Source: Candidatus Rokuibacteriota bacterium (GTDB lineage Bacteria > Methylomirabilota > Methylomirabilia > Rokubacteriales > CSP1-6). From it: DNA of 60,367 nucleotides. Position numbers and translations under genes: made by a program. The notes under the pieces are model-generated. The model was not told the origin of the DNA. It saw only the letters and a list, made by a program, of their open reading frames with translations, and made no database searches. Within the stretch, counting starts at the first letter, position 1; every line of letters starts with the position of its first letter. The DNA is taken from NCBI GenBank assembly GCA_003220475.1, contig QHSO01000026.1, positions 1 through 60,367 on the forward strand. Reading direction: 5' to 3'. Positions 17,109-24,943 of the stretch are shown piece after piece.

Positions 17109-17126
17109 GCGCGTATTATACGCGCC
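17109..17126. promoter_or_regulatory. palindromic bidirectional -10 region between moeA and the RDD gene
   Basis: The 17-nt sequence GCGCGTATTATACGCGC is a near-perfect palindrome spanning almost the whole 18-nt gap. On the minus strand it offers TATAAT 6 nt before the moeA ATG, and on the plus strand TATTAT 7 nt before the RDD ATG. Neither gene has room for a Shine-Dalgarno site, so both would be leaderless. The palindrome could also be an operator. Confidence 0.55.
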
Positions 17127-17666
17127 ATGAACGGCGCGCCGGGCGACGCGACGCACCCCGCGGGCTTCTGGATCCGGTTCGTCGCCTTCGTCATCGATCT
17201 CGTGGTCATCATCCTCGCGCAGTTCATCCTGAAGATCGTCGCGGTCGCGCGCTTCGGCTCGGGCGGCGCCCCGGGGGCCGTCGGATTCTTCACCTTCGTG
17301 TTCGCCGTCGCGTACCCGACGGTGCTGCACGCGCTCACCGGCCAGACGCTCGGCAAGGTGCTCACGCGCGTGCGCGTCGTCGCGCTGGACGGCGAGGCGT
17401 TGCCGTTCGGCGCGGCCTTGCTGCGCGCCGTCGTGTTCTGGGCCGCGCTGCCGCTCACGCTCGGCATCGGCCACATCGTCGGCGGATTGCGCAAGGACAA
17501 GCGCGCGTTCCACGATCTGATCGCCGGCAGCCGTGCCGAGCGCGTGCCGTATGTGACGCGCGTACGTCGTCTGTCACGCGCGCCGGTGTCGCCGCTCGGC
17601 GCGTCGATGGTGGGGCGCAGCCCGTTGCCACCGACGGCGGAGTCGGATCCGCGCTCGGGCGGGTGA
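17127..17666 (+). CDS. RDD family membrane protein
   Basis: A 179-aa integral membrane protein with three hydrophobic segments. The family pattern is visible: FWIRFVAFVIDLVV with the R..D of the first helix, the LTGQTLGKVLTRVRVV loop, and the C-terminal DKRAFHDLIAGS in place of the usual DxxxxRP.HD. RDD proteins are uncharacterised or act as small transporters (Na+/H+ antiport has been shown for some). The stop overlaps the GTG of the DUF309 gene. Confidence 0.88.
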   Translation: MNGAPGDATHPAGFWIRFVAFVIDLVVIILAQFILKIVAVARFGSGGAPGAVGFFTFVFAVAYPTVLHALTGQTLGKVLTRVRVVALDGEALPFGAALLRAVVFWAALPLTLGIGHIVGGLRKDKRAFHDLIAGSRAERVPYVTRVRRLSRAPVSPLGASMVGRSPLPPTAESDPRSGG

Positions 17667-18229
17667 TCCGCACCCTGCCGCTGCCACTACGCAACCGCTT
17701 GGCGGCGACGATTCTCGAGGCGGTGAGCGACGCGCGGGCGCGGCGCGCGCTGGCCGCGGTGGCGGAGGCGCCCGACACGTGGCTAGGGGTGGACGAGCGA
17801 CACTGGGCGCCGTTGCTCGCGGCGCGCGCGCGGCGGGCGAGCGACGCGCTGGCCACGCTGCCGCCGGCGACGACGCGTGGACTCGATGCGGTGCTGGACA
17901 CGGCGGCGCGGCTCTACGAGGCCGGGCTGTACTTCGAAGTGCACGAGTGGCTCGAGCCGCACTGGATGGCGGCGAGCGGCGAGACGCGCGAGGCGTTGCA
18001 GGGCGTGATCCAGGCGGCGGTCGGCTGGCAGCACCTCGCCAACGACAACGTCGCCGGGGCGCGCTCGCTCCTGCTGGACGGGGCGACGCGCCTGCACGGA
18101 CAGCGGCTCGGCGCGCGGGACTTCGACGGCTTCGCGCGGGCGACGGCAGCGGCATCCGCGCGCGTGCCGTCTGCGGCGCCGCCGCCGTTTCCGTGTCGCG
18201 ACGCGAGGGAGAGAGAGGAGAGCGTATGA
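17663..18229 (+). CDS. DUF309 domain protein
   Basis: A 188-aa helical protein. The DUF309 core is clear in YEAGLYFEVHEWLEPHW and the following LQGVIQAAVGWQHLANDN, where conserved E, H and Q residues suggest a metal or nucleic-acid site; the N-terminal 70 residues are an arginine/alanine-rich helical region. No function is established for the family. GTG start at 17663 lies inside the RDD stop (GTGA overlap), and its own stop overlaps the next SDR start (ATGA), so the three genes form an operon. Confidence 0.85.
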   Translation: MIRTLPLPLRNRLAATILEAVSDARARRALAAVAEAPDTWLGVDERHWAPLLAARARRASDALATLPPATTRGLDAVLDTAARLYEAGLYFEVHEWLEPHWMAASGETREALQGVIQAAVGWQHLANDNVAGARSLLLDGATRLHGQRLGARDFDGFARATAAASARVPSAAPPPFPCRDAREREESV

Positions 18230-19020
18230 ACCTGGAGCTGACCGACAAGGTCGTGGTGGTGACGGGCGCCAGCCGTGGCATCGGCCGCGCGATCGCGCTG
18301 GGCATGGCGAGCGAGGGCGCGCGCGTGGTGGCGGTGGCCCGCGACAAGGCCGCGCTCGACAAGCTGGCCGGCGAGGCGCGCGACCGCAGCAAGCGGGAGG
18401 CGGTGGCGATCGGCGCCGATCTCTCGCGGCTCTCGGAGGTCGAGCGCGTCGTGGACGAGGTCCGGCGCGCGTGCGGCCGTATCGACGTCCTCGTCAACAA
18501 CGCCGGCGCCATCCGCGGCGGAGGCTTCCTCGAGATCCCCGACGCCCAGTGGCTCGACGACTGGAGCCTCAAGCTCATGGGCTACATCCGCATGGCGCGC
18601 GCGGTCTTTCCGCTCATGAAGGCGCAGGGCGGCGGACGCATCGTCAACGTCGTCGGCGCGGCGGCGCGTAATCCGACCGCGACCTATCTCGCCGGCGGCG
18701 CCGCGAACGCCGCGCTCGTGAACTTCACGAAGGGACTCGCCGACCTCGGCGCCGAGTGCGGGGTTCTCGTCACCGCCGTTTCGCCGGCGGCGACGCGGAC
18801 CGAGCGCTGGGATCAGCTGATGGAGCAGCAGGCGAAGGCGGCGGGAAAGACGGTGGACGAGATTCGCGCGGCATCGCAGGCGCCCTACAAGCTCGGCCGC
18901 ATCGCGACGCCCGAGGACATCGCCGACGTCGTCTGCTTCCTGGCCTCCGCGCGCGCGTCGTTCATCACCGGCATCTGCATCACCGTCGATGGCGGAGCCA
19001 CGCGCGGCGTGTACGCGTGA
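18226..19020 (+). CDS. SDR-family oxidoreductase lacking the catalytic lysine
   Basis: A 264-aa short-chain dehydrogenase fold with intact cofactor motif TGASRGIG (14-21), LVNNAGAI and a C-terminal TVDGG. In the active-site helix the usual Y-x3-K reads TYLAGGAANAALVNF: the tyrosine is kept but the lysine position is glycine. The same GG-AN-AAL pattern is found in a recognisable subgroup of SDRs, so it is probably a family trait rather than an error, but the standard catalytic dyad is absent and the activity is open. GAGAGAGGAG upstream supports the ATG at 18226. Confidence 0.85.
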   Translation: MNLELTDKVVVVTGASRGIGRAIALGMASEGARVVAVARDKAALDKLAGEARDRSKREAVAIGADLSRLSEVERVVDEVRRACGRIDVLVNNAGAIRGGGFLEIPDAQWLDDWSLKLMGYIRMARAVFPLMKAQGGGRIVNVVGAAARNPTATYLAGGAANAALVNFTKGLADLGAECGVLVTAVSPAATRTERWDQLMEQQAKAAGKTVDEIRAASQAPYKLGRIATPEDIADVVCFLASARASFITGICITVDGGATRGVYA

Positions 19021-19033
19021 GCCGGACCCATCC

Positions 19034-19063
19034 TTGACATGCGTCGCCTCCTGTCATTATCTT
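19034..19063 (+). promoter_or_regulatory. sigma-70-type promoter of the RRM gene
   Basis: A perfect TTGACA at 19034-19039 is followed after 18 nt by TATCTT (19058-19063; TTATCT with 17 nt is an alternative). It lies about 60 nt before the RRM gene start, with a leader containing an AGGAGG ribosome site. Confidence 0.6.
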
Positions 19064-19126
19064 TCCGTAGCGCTGGGCTGGGGTTCCCTATCTCGCCGCT
19101 TCCACCGAGGGCAGGAGGTTCGCGCG

Positions 19127-19459
19127 ATGGCGGCAAAACTGTTCGTCGGCAACCTTTCCTTCCAGGCCACAGAAGAAGACCTGCGCGAGCTCTTTGCGCA
19201 GGCGGGGACCGTGGAGACCGTGCGGATCATCACCGATCAGTTCACCGGACGTCCGCGCGGCTTCGGCTTTGTCGAGATGGCGACGAAAGAAGAGGCGACG
19301 AAAGCGGTGGAGATGCTCAACGGCCGACTCTTTCGCGACCGTAACCTCGTCGTGGACGAGGCGCGGCCGCAGCCGCAGCGCGGCGCCGGCGGCGGCGGCG
19401 GTCCACGCGGCGATCGCGGCGGGCGTCCCGGCGGAGGAGGCGGCGGCTGGCGGCGCTGA
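19127..19459 (+). CDS. RRM-type RNA-binding protein with glycine-rich tail
   Basis: A 110-aa protein with one RNA-recognition motif: RNP2 KLFVGNL at 4-10 and RNP1 RGFGFVEM at 44-51, followed by a 30-residue tail of GGGG/RGDRGG repeats. This is the build of the cyanobacterial and proteobacterial Rbp proteins, often cold-induced, that bind single-stranded RNA. The start is supported by GCAGGAGG at about 19111-19118 and by a good promoter upstream, so it is transcribed on its own. Confidence 0.93.
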   Translation: MAAKLFVGNLSFQATEEDLRELFAQAGTVETVRIITDQFTGRPRGFGFVEMATKEEATKAVEMLNGRLFRDRNLVVDEARPQPQRGAGGGGGPRGDRGGRPGGGGGGWRR

Positions 19460-19467
19460 AGCGCGAG

Positions 19468-21609
19468 CTAGAACAAGCTTAGCTGCGACGACTCCGGTGC
19501 GTCGTCGACATACGGCACGAGACCGTCGTGCTCGGTGAAGCGGCGGAAGCGCTCCCACGTCTCGAGCACCTTGGACTGGTAATACTCCACGTTCTCGTCC
19601 GGCCGCGCGGGATCCCAGAGCGTCGCCAGCTTCGCGACGTCGGTGACGGCGACACGCGCCGTGCGTCCCGCGACGTAGTACGAGATCTGATCCCCAGGCT
19701 GCACCGGCCGGGCGCTCGCCGTCGCCAGCTCGTACGCGGCGGAGGTGGGCCGCAGCCCCGCGGTGACGCGCTCGCGATAGACTTCAAGTGATTCTTGAAG
19801 TGTCTCGGTCCGCGCGAAGTCGCGTACGGGCACGCGATGCGCGGCGAACTCGCCGAGCCAGCGATCGACCACGGCCTTGGCGTCGGTGCGCCGCCCGCGC
19901 AGCAGCAGGCCGACGAGCTCGTCGATCAGCCGTCGCTGGAAGGGCTCGAGCCCTCGGGAGCGGAACGCCGAGCCCTTGAGCGTGACGCGGCCGCGGTCGT
20001 CCAGCAGCGCGTAGGTCTTCATCTTGTACGAGAACATCGCCGGATAGCGCCCGTCGAGCTCCAGCGTGATGCCGGGCGGCAGCTTCTCGGCGACCATCGC
20101 GAGCAGCCGCGCGTCGTCCTCGGCGCGGTGACCGGGCGGTGGCGTGAAATACACGCCGTCGGTGTCCGCCTCCACCGGCGTGGCGCCGAGCGTCCGCAGC
20201 CGCTCGACGATCGAGGTGACGACCGCGCGCCCCTCGGTGGTGACGCGGTTGGCCGCCTCGAAGTCGTTCCAGTGCGCGGAGGAAAAGCCGAGATATCCAT
20301 AGAAGGAGTTGATGAGGATCTTGAACGACTGTGACAGCGCCAGCTGGTGGCGGCGCTCCTCTTCCGTGTCCGCCGCCTGGGCCTGACGCTTGGCGGCCAC
20401 GCGCACGTCGCGCAGGTGGGTGAGGAGGTCGAGGAAGACGCCGAGCTCGTCGCACGCCGGGGCCACGCGCCCGCCGATCATCAGCGAGGGATAGAGCGAC
20501 GTGACGTCGACGTGCAGCACCGGCGCCGCCACGCCCTGCTGCCAGATGGCGGTGAGGCCGCCGCCGACGGACTGGCCGGGACGCGGTCGCGGCACGGCGC
20601 GGCCCGCTCTCAGATACTCGCGCAGCAGCAGCGCGTCGACCTTGGCCGCCGAGCCGCGCAGCGTCGTGGACTGGTAGTCGAACGGCACCAGCCGCGCCTG
20701 CGCGAAGAACGGCGGCGAGAGGATCGCCGAGATCGCGAGCGTCTCCAACGCGTCGTCGCCGGCGTAGGCCATGAGGCGGTCGGCGTCCTCGGCGAGCTGG
20801 CGCGCGACGTTCGACGCGTCGACGTAGGTGCGGCCGGTGGCGGCCACGCCGAGATGGCGCGCGATGTCCTTGAGCCCGAACGACGGCAGGTCACGCGCGC
20901 CGACGTCGTGCAGCTGCGCGAGCATCCACGTGTCGACGATGTGCCGGCCGGCGACGTCGTAGCGGCGAAAGCCGATCGCCCGCTCGGCGACCTGCAGCCG
21001 CGCGGGCCGGCCGCGCAGCGCGCTGCCATCGCGTCCCCACGCGAGCGTGACGCCGTGACGCCGCGCGCGGGCCTCGAGGTATTCCAGGTCGAAGCGGAAG
21101 ATGTTGTGTCCCTCGAGCACGTCGGGATCGCGCTCGCGAATGAGCCGCCCACACTCCGCGAGCAGCGCCGCCTCGTCGAGACGATCGCCGCGCAAGACCC
21201 GACGAAATCCCGTCGAGTCGGCCAGCGCGATGGCCACGATGCGATCGCTTTCGCGCGCCGCCGACGGAAACTCGTAACCCTCACCGGTCACGACCTCGAT
21301 GTCGAGCGCCAGGCGCCGCAGGTCGTCGAAGCGGAGACTGCCGAACGACGTGCGGCCCGCGAGCATCAGATACTGGTGCACGGGATCCGGAAAGAATCGG
21401 TAGGGCGCCTCCGCGGCGTTGGCGGGAAGGCCTGTGGCGGCGCGGCAGCGCTCGCGCGCGGCCAGCGCCGCGCCCCAGCCGTCGAAGCGCGCCAGCCACC
21501 GAAGCTCGCCCGCACCCTGAAGCCGCGTGAGCGCCACGAGCCCGGGCGCGTCGCCGACGAGCGTGGCATCCGCGGCGAGCAGAAACGGCTCGAACGGAAC
21601 GCGCTCCAC
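19468..21609 (-). CDS. family-B DNA polymerase with 3'-5' exonuclease and beta-clamp-binding tail
   Basis: At least 713 aa. Exonuclease motifs are D103-I-E105, N169..FD174 and Y282-x3-D286. Polymerase motif A is DVTSLYPS (368-375), motif B KILINSFYGYLG (430-441) and motif C ADTDGVYF (481-488). The protein ends SSQLSLF, a close match to the QLSLF motif that tethers polymerases to the beta sliding clamp. In-frame sequence upstream of this GTG (LLFGADPTPGLVAAAL and on) continues the family's N-terminus for about 40 codons without any ATG/GTG/TTG. A CTG at 21729 overlapping the dsbA-like stop, with GAGGAA eight nt before it, may be the true start. Role: damage-tolerant or repair synthesis, by analogy with bacterial Pol II. 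The gene is convergent with the RRM gene. Confidence 0.92.
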   Translation of the reverse strand: MERVPFEPFLLAADATLVGDAPGLVALTRLQGAGELRWLARFDGWGAALAARERCRAATGLPANAAEAPYRFFPDPVHQYLMLAGRTSFGSLRFDDLRRLALDIEVVTGEGYEFPSAARESDRIVAIALADSTGFRRVLRGDRLDEAALLAECGRLIRERDPDVLEGHNIFRFDLEYLEARARRHGVTLAWGRDGSALRGRPARLQVAERAIGFRRYDVAGRHIVDTWMLAQLHDVGARDLPSFGLKDIARHLGVAATGRTYVDASNVARQLAEDADRLMAYAGDDALETLAISAILSPPFFAQARLVPFDYQSTTLRGSAAKVDALLLREYLRAGRAVPRPRPGQSVGGGLTAIWQQGVAAPVLHVDVTSLYPSLMIGGRVAPACDELGVFLDLLTHLRDVRVAAKRQAQAADTEEERRHQLALSQSFKILINSFYGYLGFSSAHWNDFEAANRVTTEGRAVVTSIVERLRTLGATPVEADTDGVYFTPPPGHRAEDDARLLAMVAEKLPPGITLELDGRYPAMFSYKMKTYALLDDRGRVTLKGSAFRSRGLEPFQRRLIDELVGLLLRGRRTDAKAVVDRWLGEFAAHRVPVRDFARTETLQESLEVYRERVTAGLRPTSAAYELATASARPVQPGDQISYYVAGRTARVAVTDVAKLATLWDPARPDENVEYYQSKVLETWERFRRFTEHDGLVPYVDDAPESSQLSLF

Positions 21610-21725
21610 GCACGTGAGGGCGCCGTCGCGGATCCAGAGGCGGATGGCGTGACCGTCGTCGGCGAGGGCGGCGGCGACGAGCCCGGGCGTGGGATCGGCG
21701 CCGAAGAGCAGCGGGGGCGGGGCGC

Positions 21726-22340
21726 TCAGCCGGCGGCTTCCTCGACCGCGGCGCGATACATGGCAGCATCCACGAGGCCGACCAGCACTCGGCCGGTCTG
21801 CGGCACGATCACCGTCGGGATCGAGCGGATGCCTTCGGCGACAGCCGCTTCGTAATCCTTCACAACCCCCTCGCGTCCGGCACCGGACTCGAGGTCGGCG
21901 TGAACGCGCGTCATGTCCGCCCCCTCGGCGGCGACGATCTCGGCGATCACGCGCGGGTCCGCGATGTTGAGACTCCGCGTGAAGTACGCCTCGTACAGGC
22001 GCGGATGCACGCGCTCGAAGAGGTCGTCACCCTGGCGGGCGACGCACTTGGCCGCTTCGAGCGCGGGCATGCTCCAGTTCGGCATCGTCGCGTGCGGCCA
22101 CGGCGTGAACGTGATGCCGTCGGCCGCGGACATCGCGCCGCAGCGCTGCCATCCCGCCTCGCGATACGTGCCCTTGAACGGCACCGGCTCCACAGGAGCG
22201 GGTCGCAGCGGAAACGCGCGGTGCTCGACGACGAGCGAGGGCCCGTATTCGTCTTGAAGTCGCCGGAGGCGGACCGCCGCCGGATAACACCACGGTCAGA
22301 GATAGTCGCTGTAGACGACGAGACGGACGTCCGATGCCAT
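21726..22340 (-). CDS. DsbA/FrnE-like thioredoxin-fold protein with selenocysteine (UPWC active site)
   Basis: Read through one UGA, this is a full-length 204-aa DsbA-family (FrnE/HCCA isomerase-like) protein. From the ATG at 22340 the sequence is RLVVYSDYL-U-PWCYPAA, with UGA at codon 15 (22298-22296) exactly where the family has the first cysteine of CPWC. The rest follows without a break: FKGTYREAGWQRCGAMSA, helical insert, cis-proline loop GIRSIPTVIVP. The conventional reading starts only at residue 50 and loses the active site. A SECIS-like hairpin lies 12 nt downstream. There is no signal peptide, so it acts in the cytoplasm as a thiol/selenol oxidoreductase. A TAGAAT box 6 nt before the ATG suggests leaderless transcription. 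The polB gene is coupled downstream. Confidence 0.85.
22263..22283 (-). promoter_or_regulatory. putative bacterial SECIS hairpin of the DsbA-like gene
   Basis: Minus-strand CCGGCGGCG (22283-22275) pairs with CGCCTCCGG (22271-22263) with one C-T mismatch, leaving the apical loop GTC. The stem starts 12 nt after the UGA, close to the 11-nt spacing of the E. coli fdhF element, and the loop carries the GU needed by SelB. Confidence 0.6.
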
Positions 22341-22352
22341 GCACGGATTCTA
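22341..22352 (-). promoter_or_regulatory. TAGAAT box, putative leaderless -10 of the DsbA-like gene
   Basis: TAGAAT on the minus strand (22352-22347) ends 6 nt before the ATG at 22340; no Shine-Dalgarno sequence is present. Confidence 0.45.
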
Positions 22353-22370
22353 TACCTGAACGTGACGGTA

Positions 22371-22383
22371 TATGCTCGGACGC
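22371..22383 (+). promoter_or_regulatory. TATGCT box, putative leaderless -10 of the hydrolase gene
   Basis: TATGCT (22371-22376) fits TAnnnT and is 7 nt before the ATG at 22384; no ribosome site is visible. It is back to back with the divergent box of the DsbA-like gene. Confidence 0.4.
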
Positions 22384-23226
22384 ATGACCCGCCCCGCGCT
22401 GCTGCTCGCTGCGCTGCTGCTCGCGGGTTGTGCGACCGGTCGGGTCTCCTTCGACAACGTCACCCCCGGCGCGCCGGTGCGCGTGCGCGCCGAGGCGTTT
22501 CGTCCGGACGGCGCGGGGCCGTTTCCCGCCGCCGTGCTCATGCACGGCTGTCACGGCGTCTCGCGGTCCACGCACGACTGGGCGCGGTGGTTCCGCGAAC
22601 GCGGCTACCTCGCGCTGGTCGTGGACTCGTGGACGTCACGCGAGCTCGGCGAGCAATGCTCGCCCGGCGAGGACCTGCCGAACACCGCGCGCTTCGACGA
22701 CGCGATCGGCGCACTGCGCTGGCTGCAGGCACAGCCGGAGGTCGATCGCGAGCGCATCGGCATCATCGGCTGGTCCAACGGTGGCGCGTTCGCGCTCTCC
22801 GCCGTCAACGGTCCGACGGCCGAGCGCGCGAAGCGCCGCGGCGTCGAGATCTCGCCCCCGGGCTACCGCGCCGCCGTCGGCGTGTACCCCGGCGCCTGCC
22901 CGTCGCTGAGCAACGAGCTGTCGGTGAGGCCCGTGCTGATCCTCATCGGGTCGGACGACGATTGGACGAACCCCGCCGAGTGCGAGGCGCTCGCGGCGCG
23001 GCAGCGCGCGAAGGGCGCCGACGTGACGATCGTCGTCTATCCGGGCGCCGTCCACTATTTCGACGTCGAAGGACAGCCGCGGGTGTTCCTGGCCGAGGTG
23101 GAGAACCACAACGCCGCCGGCGGCCGCTGCTGCGGCGCCACCGTCGGCTTCGACGCCTCCGCCAACGCGGATGCGCATCGTCGCGTCGGCGAGTTCTTCG
23201 CGCGCCACCTCGGCGGACGGCCCTGA
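22384..23226 (+). CDS. dienelactone-hydrolase-family lipoprotein
   Basis: A 280-aa alpha/beta hydrolase. From the ATG at 22384 the N-terminus MTRPALLLAALLLAGC is a textbook lipoprotein signal; the upstream ATG at 22372 would spoil it. The oxyanion region is VLMHGCHGVS, the nucleophile elbow GWSNGG, and the acid and histidine are likely in LIGSDDDWTNP and YPGAVHYFD. Family members act on dienelactones, carboxylesters or other small esters; as an outer-envelope lipoprotein this one probably hydrolyses an exogenous ester. Its last base is shared with the ATG of the HtrA-like gene (tgATGg), so the two are co-transcribed. Confidence 0.87.
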   Translation: MTRPALLLAALLLAGCATGRVSFDNVTPGAPVRVRAEAFRPDGAGPFPAAVLMHGCHGVSRSTHDWARWFRERGYLALVVDSWTSRELGEQCSPGEDLPNTARFDDAIGALRWLQAQPEVDRERIGIIGWSNGGAFALSAVNGPTAERAKRRGVEISPPGYRAAVGVYPGACPSLSNELSVRPVLILIGSDDDWTNPAECEALAARQRAKGADVTIVVYPGAVHYFDVEGQPRVFLAEVENHNAAGGRCCGATVGFDASANADAHRRVGEFFARHLGGRP

Positions 23227-24128
23227 TGGACGTCTCGGTCGAGTTCGCACGCCACCTGCTCGGCGCCGTGGTGAACCTGCACGCGCTCGTCCCGAAGGCG
23301 CACCCGTCCTCGCGCATCCTCGGCAACGAGCGCATGGGCAGCGGCGTCGTCGTCGACGCCTCCGGCCTCATCCTCACCGTCAACTACGTCGTGATGGGCG
23401 CCCAGACCGTCGACGTCGGCTTCCTCAAAGGCCGCCGCGTCAAAGCCGAGGTGGTCGCACAGGACTTCGACGTGGGACTCGCCCTCGTTCGCGTCAAGCG
23501 CCAGGGGCTGACTGCGGTGCCGCTCGCCGATGGCGACGTCTCGTGCGGCGATCCCGTGATCGCCGTGGCGTCCACGGGGCCACAGGAGCGGCGCATCGGC
23601 GGCGGGCTCGTGACCTATCTCGGCGAGTTCGAGGCGTACTGGGAGTACTTGCTCGATCGCGGGATCGTGAGCAGCGCGCCGAATCCCGGGTTCGGGGGCG
23701 GCGGTCTCTTCTCGATGACCGGCGCGATCCTCGGGGTCGTCTCGCTGAACCTCAACGAGATCGTGCGCTGCTCGCTCGCGATTCCCGTCGACAACTATCG
23801 CGAGCACGCGAGCGAGATGCTGCGTTACGGCCGCGTGATGAGCCGGCCCAAGCGCGCCTGGCTCGGCGTCTTCGCGCACGCGGTCGAGGAGGGCGTGGTC
23901 ATCGCCGGGATCGTGCCCGAGGGGCCGGGCGACCGTGGTGGGCTGCAGGAGGGCGACGTCATCGTATCGCTCAACGCCGAGGAGGTGCCGAGCCGCAAGG
24001 AGCTCTATCTCTCGCTGTGGCGGCACGGCCCCGGCGAGAAGCTCACGCTCGAGGTAATGCGCGACAACCGGCTGCGCCGCCTGGAGGTCACGACGGGCGA
24101 CCGCGCGGAATTCTTCAAGCAAATCTAG
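23226..24128 (+). CDS. HtrA/DegP-like protein with PDZ domain, catalytic triad lost
   Basis: A 300-aa S1C-type protease fold plus one C-terminal PDZ domain (about residues 210-290). All three catalytic positions are substituted: the histidine of the TNxHV motif is Y54 (ILTVNYVVMG), the aspartate before L-A-L is G84 (FDVGLALVRV), and the GNSGGP serine is G157 (NPGFGGGGLFS). It also lacks a signal peptide or membrane anchor. The fold and PDZ are well kept, so it is more likely a binding or chaperone-type pseudoprotease than a decayed gene. It follows the hydrolase gene with a 1-nt overlap. Confidence 0.85.
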   Translation: MDVSVEFARHLLGAVVNLHALVPKAHPSSRILGNERMGSGVVVDASGLILTVNYVVMGAQTVDVGFLKGRRVKAEVVAQDFDVGLALVRVKRQGLTAVPLADGDVSCGDPVIAVASTGPQERRIGGGLVTYLGEFEAYWEYLLDRGIVSSAPNPGFGGGGLFSMTGAILGVVSLNLNEIVRCSLAIPVDNYREHASEMLRYGRVMSRPKRAWLGVFAHAVEEGVVIAGIVPEGPGDRGGLQEGDVIVSLNAEEVPSRKELYLSLWRHGPGEKLTLEVMRDNRLRRLEVTTGDRAEFFKQI

Positions 24129-24156
24129 CCGACCCGCCATATATAGAGGAGACCCC

Positions 24157-24936
24157 ATGGACCTGGGACTGCGCGGCAAGGTGGCGCTGGTGACGGCGGC
24201 GAGCAAGGGCATGGGCAAGGCGTGCGCGCTCGAGTTCGCGCGCGAGGGCGCGAAGGTGGCGATGTGCGCGCGCACCGAGAGCGATCTCAAGACCGCAGCC
24301 GACGAGGTCCGAGCCGCGACCAAGGCCGACGTGCTCGCCATGCCCGCCGACGTCACCAAGAAAGACGACGTGCAGGCGTTGACGCAGCGGGTGTCGTCGC
24401 AGTGGGGCGGGGTGGACATCCTCGTCGCCAACGCCGGCGGGCCCGCGCGCGGCTTCTTCGAAGAGATGAGCGACGAGCAATGGCAGCAGGCCTTCGAGCT
24501 TTCGCTGCTGTCCGTCGTGCGCCTGGTGCGCGGGGTGCTGCCGGGAATGCAGGCGAAGAAGTGGGGCCGGGTGCTCACGATCCAGTCCGTGTCGGTCAAG
24601 CAGCCGCTGCCCGATCTCCTGCTGTCCAACGCCGTGCGCCCCGGCACGCACGGCATGATCAAGACGCTCGCGCTGCGCTACGCCAAGGACAACATCACGT
24701 TCAACACCGTCTGCCCCGGCCGGATCCTGACGGACCGGCTGATGGGCGGTCTGAAGGCTTCGGGCCTCTCTCGCGAGCAGTACATCGCGCAGCTCGGCGA
24801 CGAGATCCCGATCGGCCGCGTGGGCACGCCGGAGGAGTTCGCCAACGTCGTCGTCTTCCTGGCCTCCGAGCGTGCCTCGTACGTGACGGGCACGGCCATC
24901 CAGGTGGACGGAGGCCTGGTGCGCGGCCTGTTCTGA
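24157..24936 (+). CDS. SDR-family protein with degenerate active site
   Basis: A 259-aa short-chain dehydrogenase fold. The nucleotide motif is TAASKGMG (13-20), with VANAGGPARGFF and a C-terminal QVDGG. At the active site the S of SVSVKQPLP is kept, but the Y-x3-K position reads LLLSNAVRPG, with no tyrosine or lysine. A subgroup of SDRs with SVSVKQP and SNA-R is common in soil bacteria, so the pattern looks conserved. Catalysis by the normal mechanism is doubtful. AGAGGAGA upstream supports the ATG. Confidence 0.85.
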   Translation: MDLGLRGKVALVTAASKGMGKACALEFAREGAKVAMCARTESDLKTAADEVRAATKADVLAMPADVTKKDDVQALTQRVSSQWGGVDILVANAGGPARGFFEEMSDEQWQQAFELSLLSVVRLVRGVLPGMQAKKWGRVLTIQSVSVKQPLPDLLLSNAVRPGTHGMIKTLALRYAKDNITFNTVCPGRILTDRLMGGLKASGLSREQYIAQLGDEIPIGRVGTPEEFANVVVFLASERASYVTGTAIQVDGGLVRGLF

Positions 24937-24943
24937 GCCGCGC

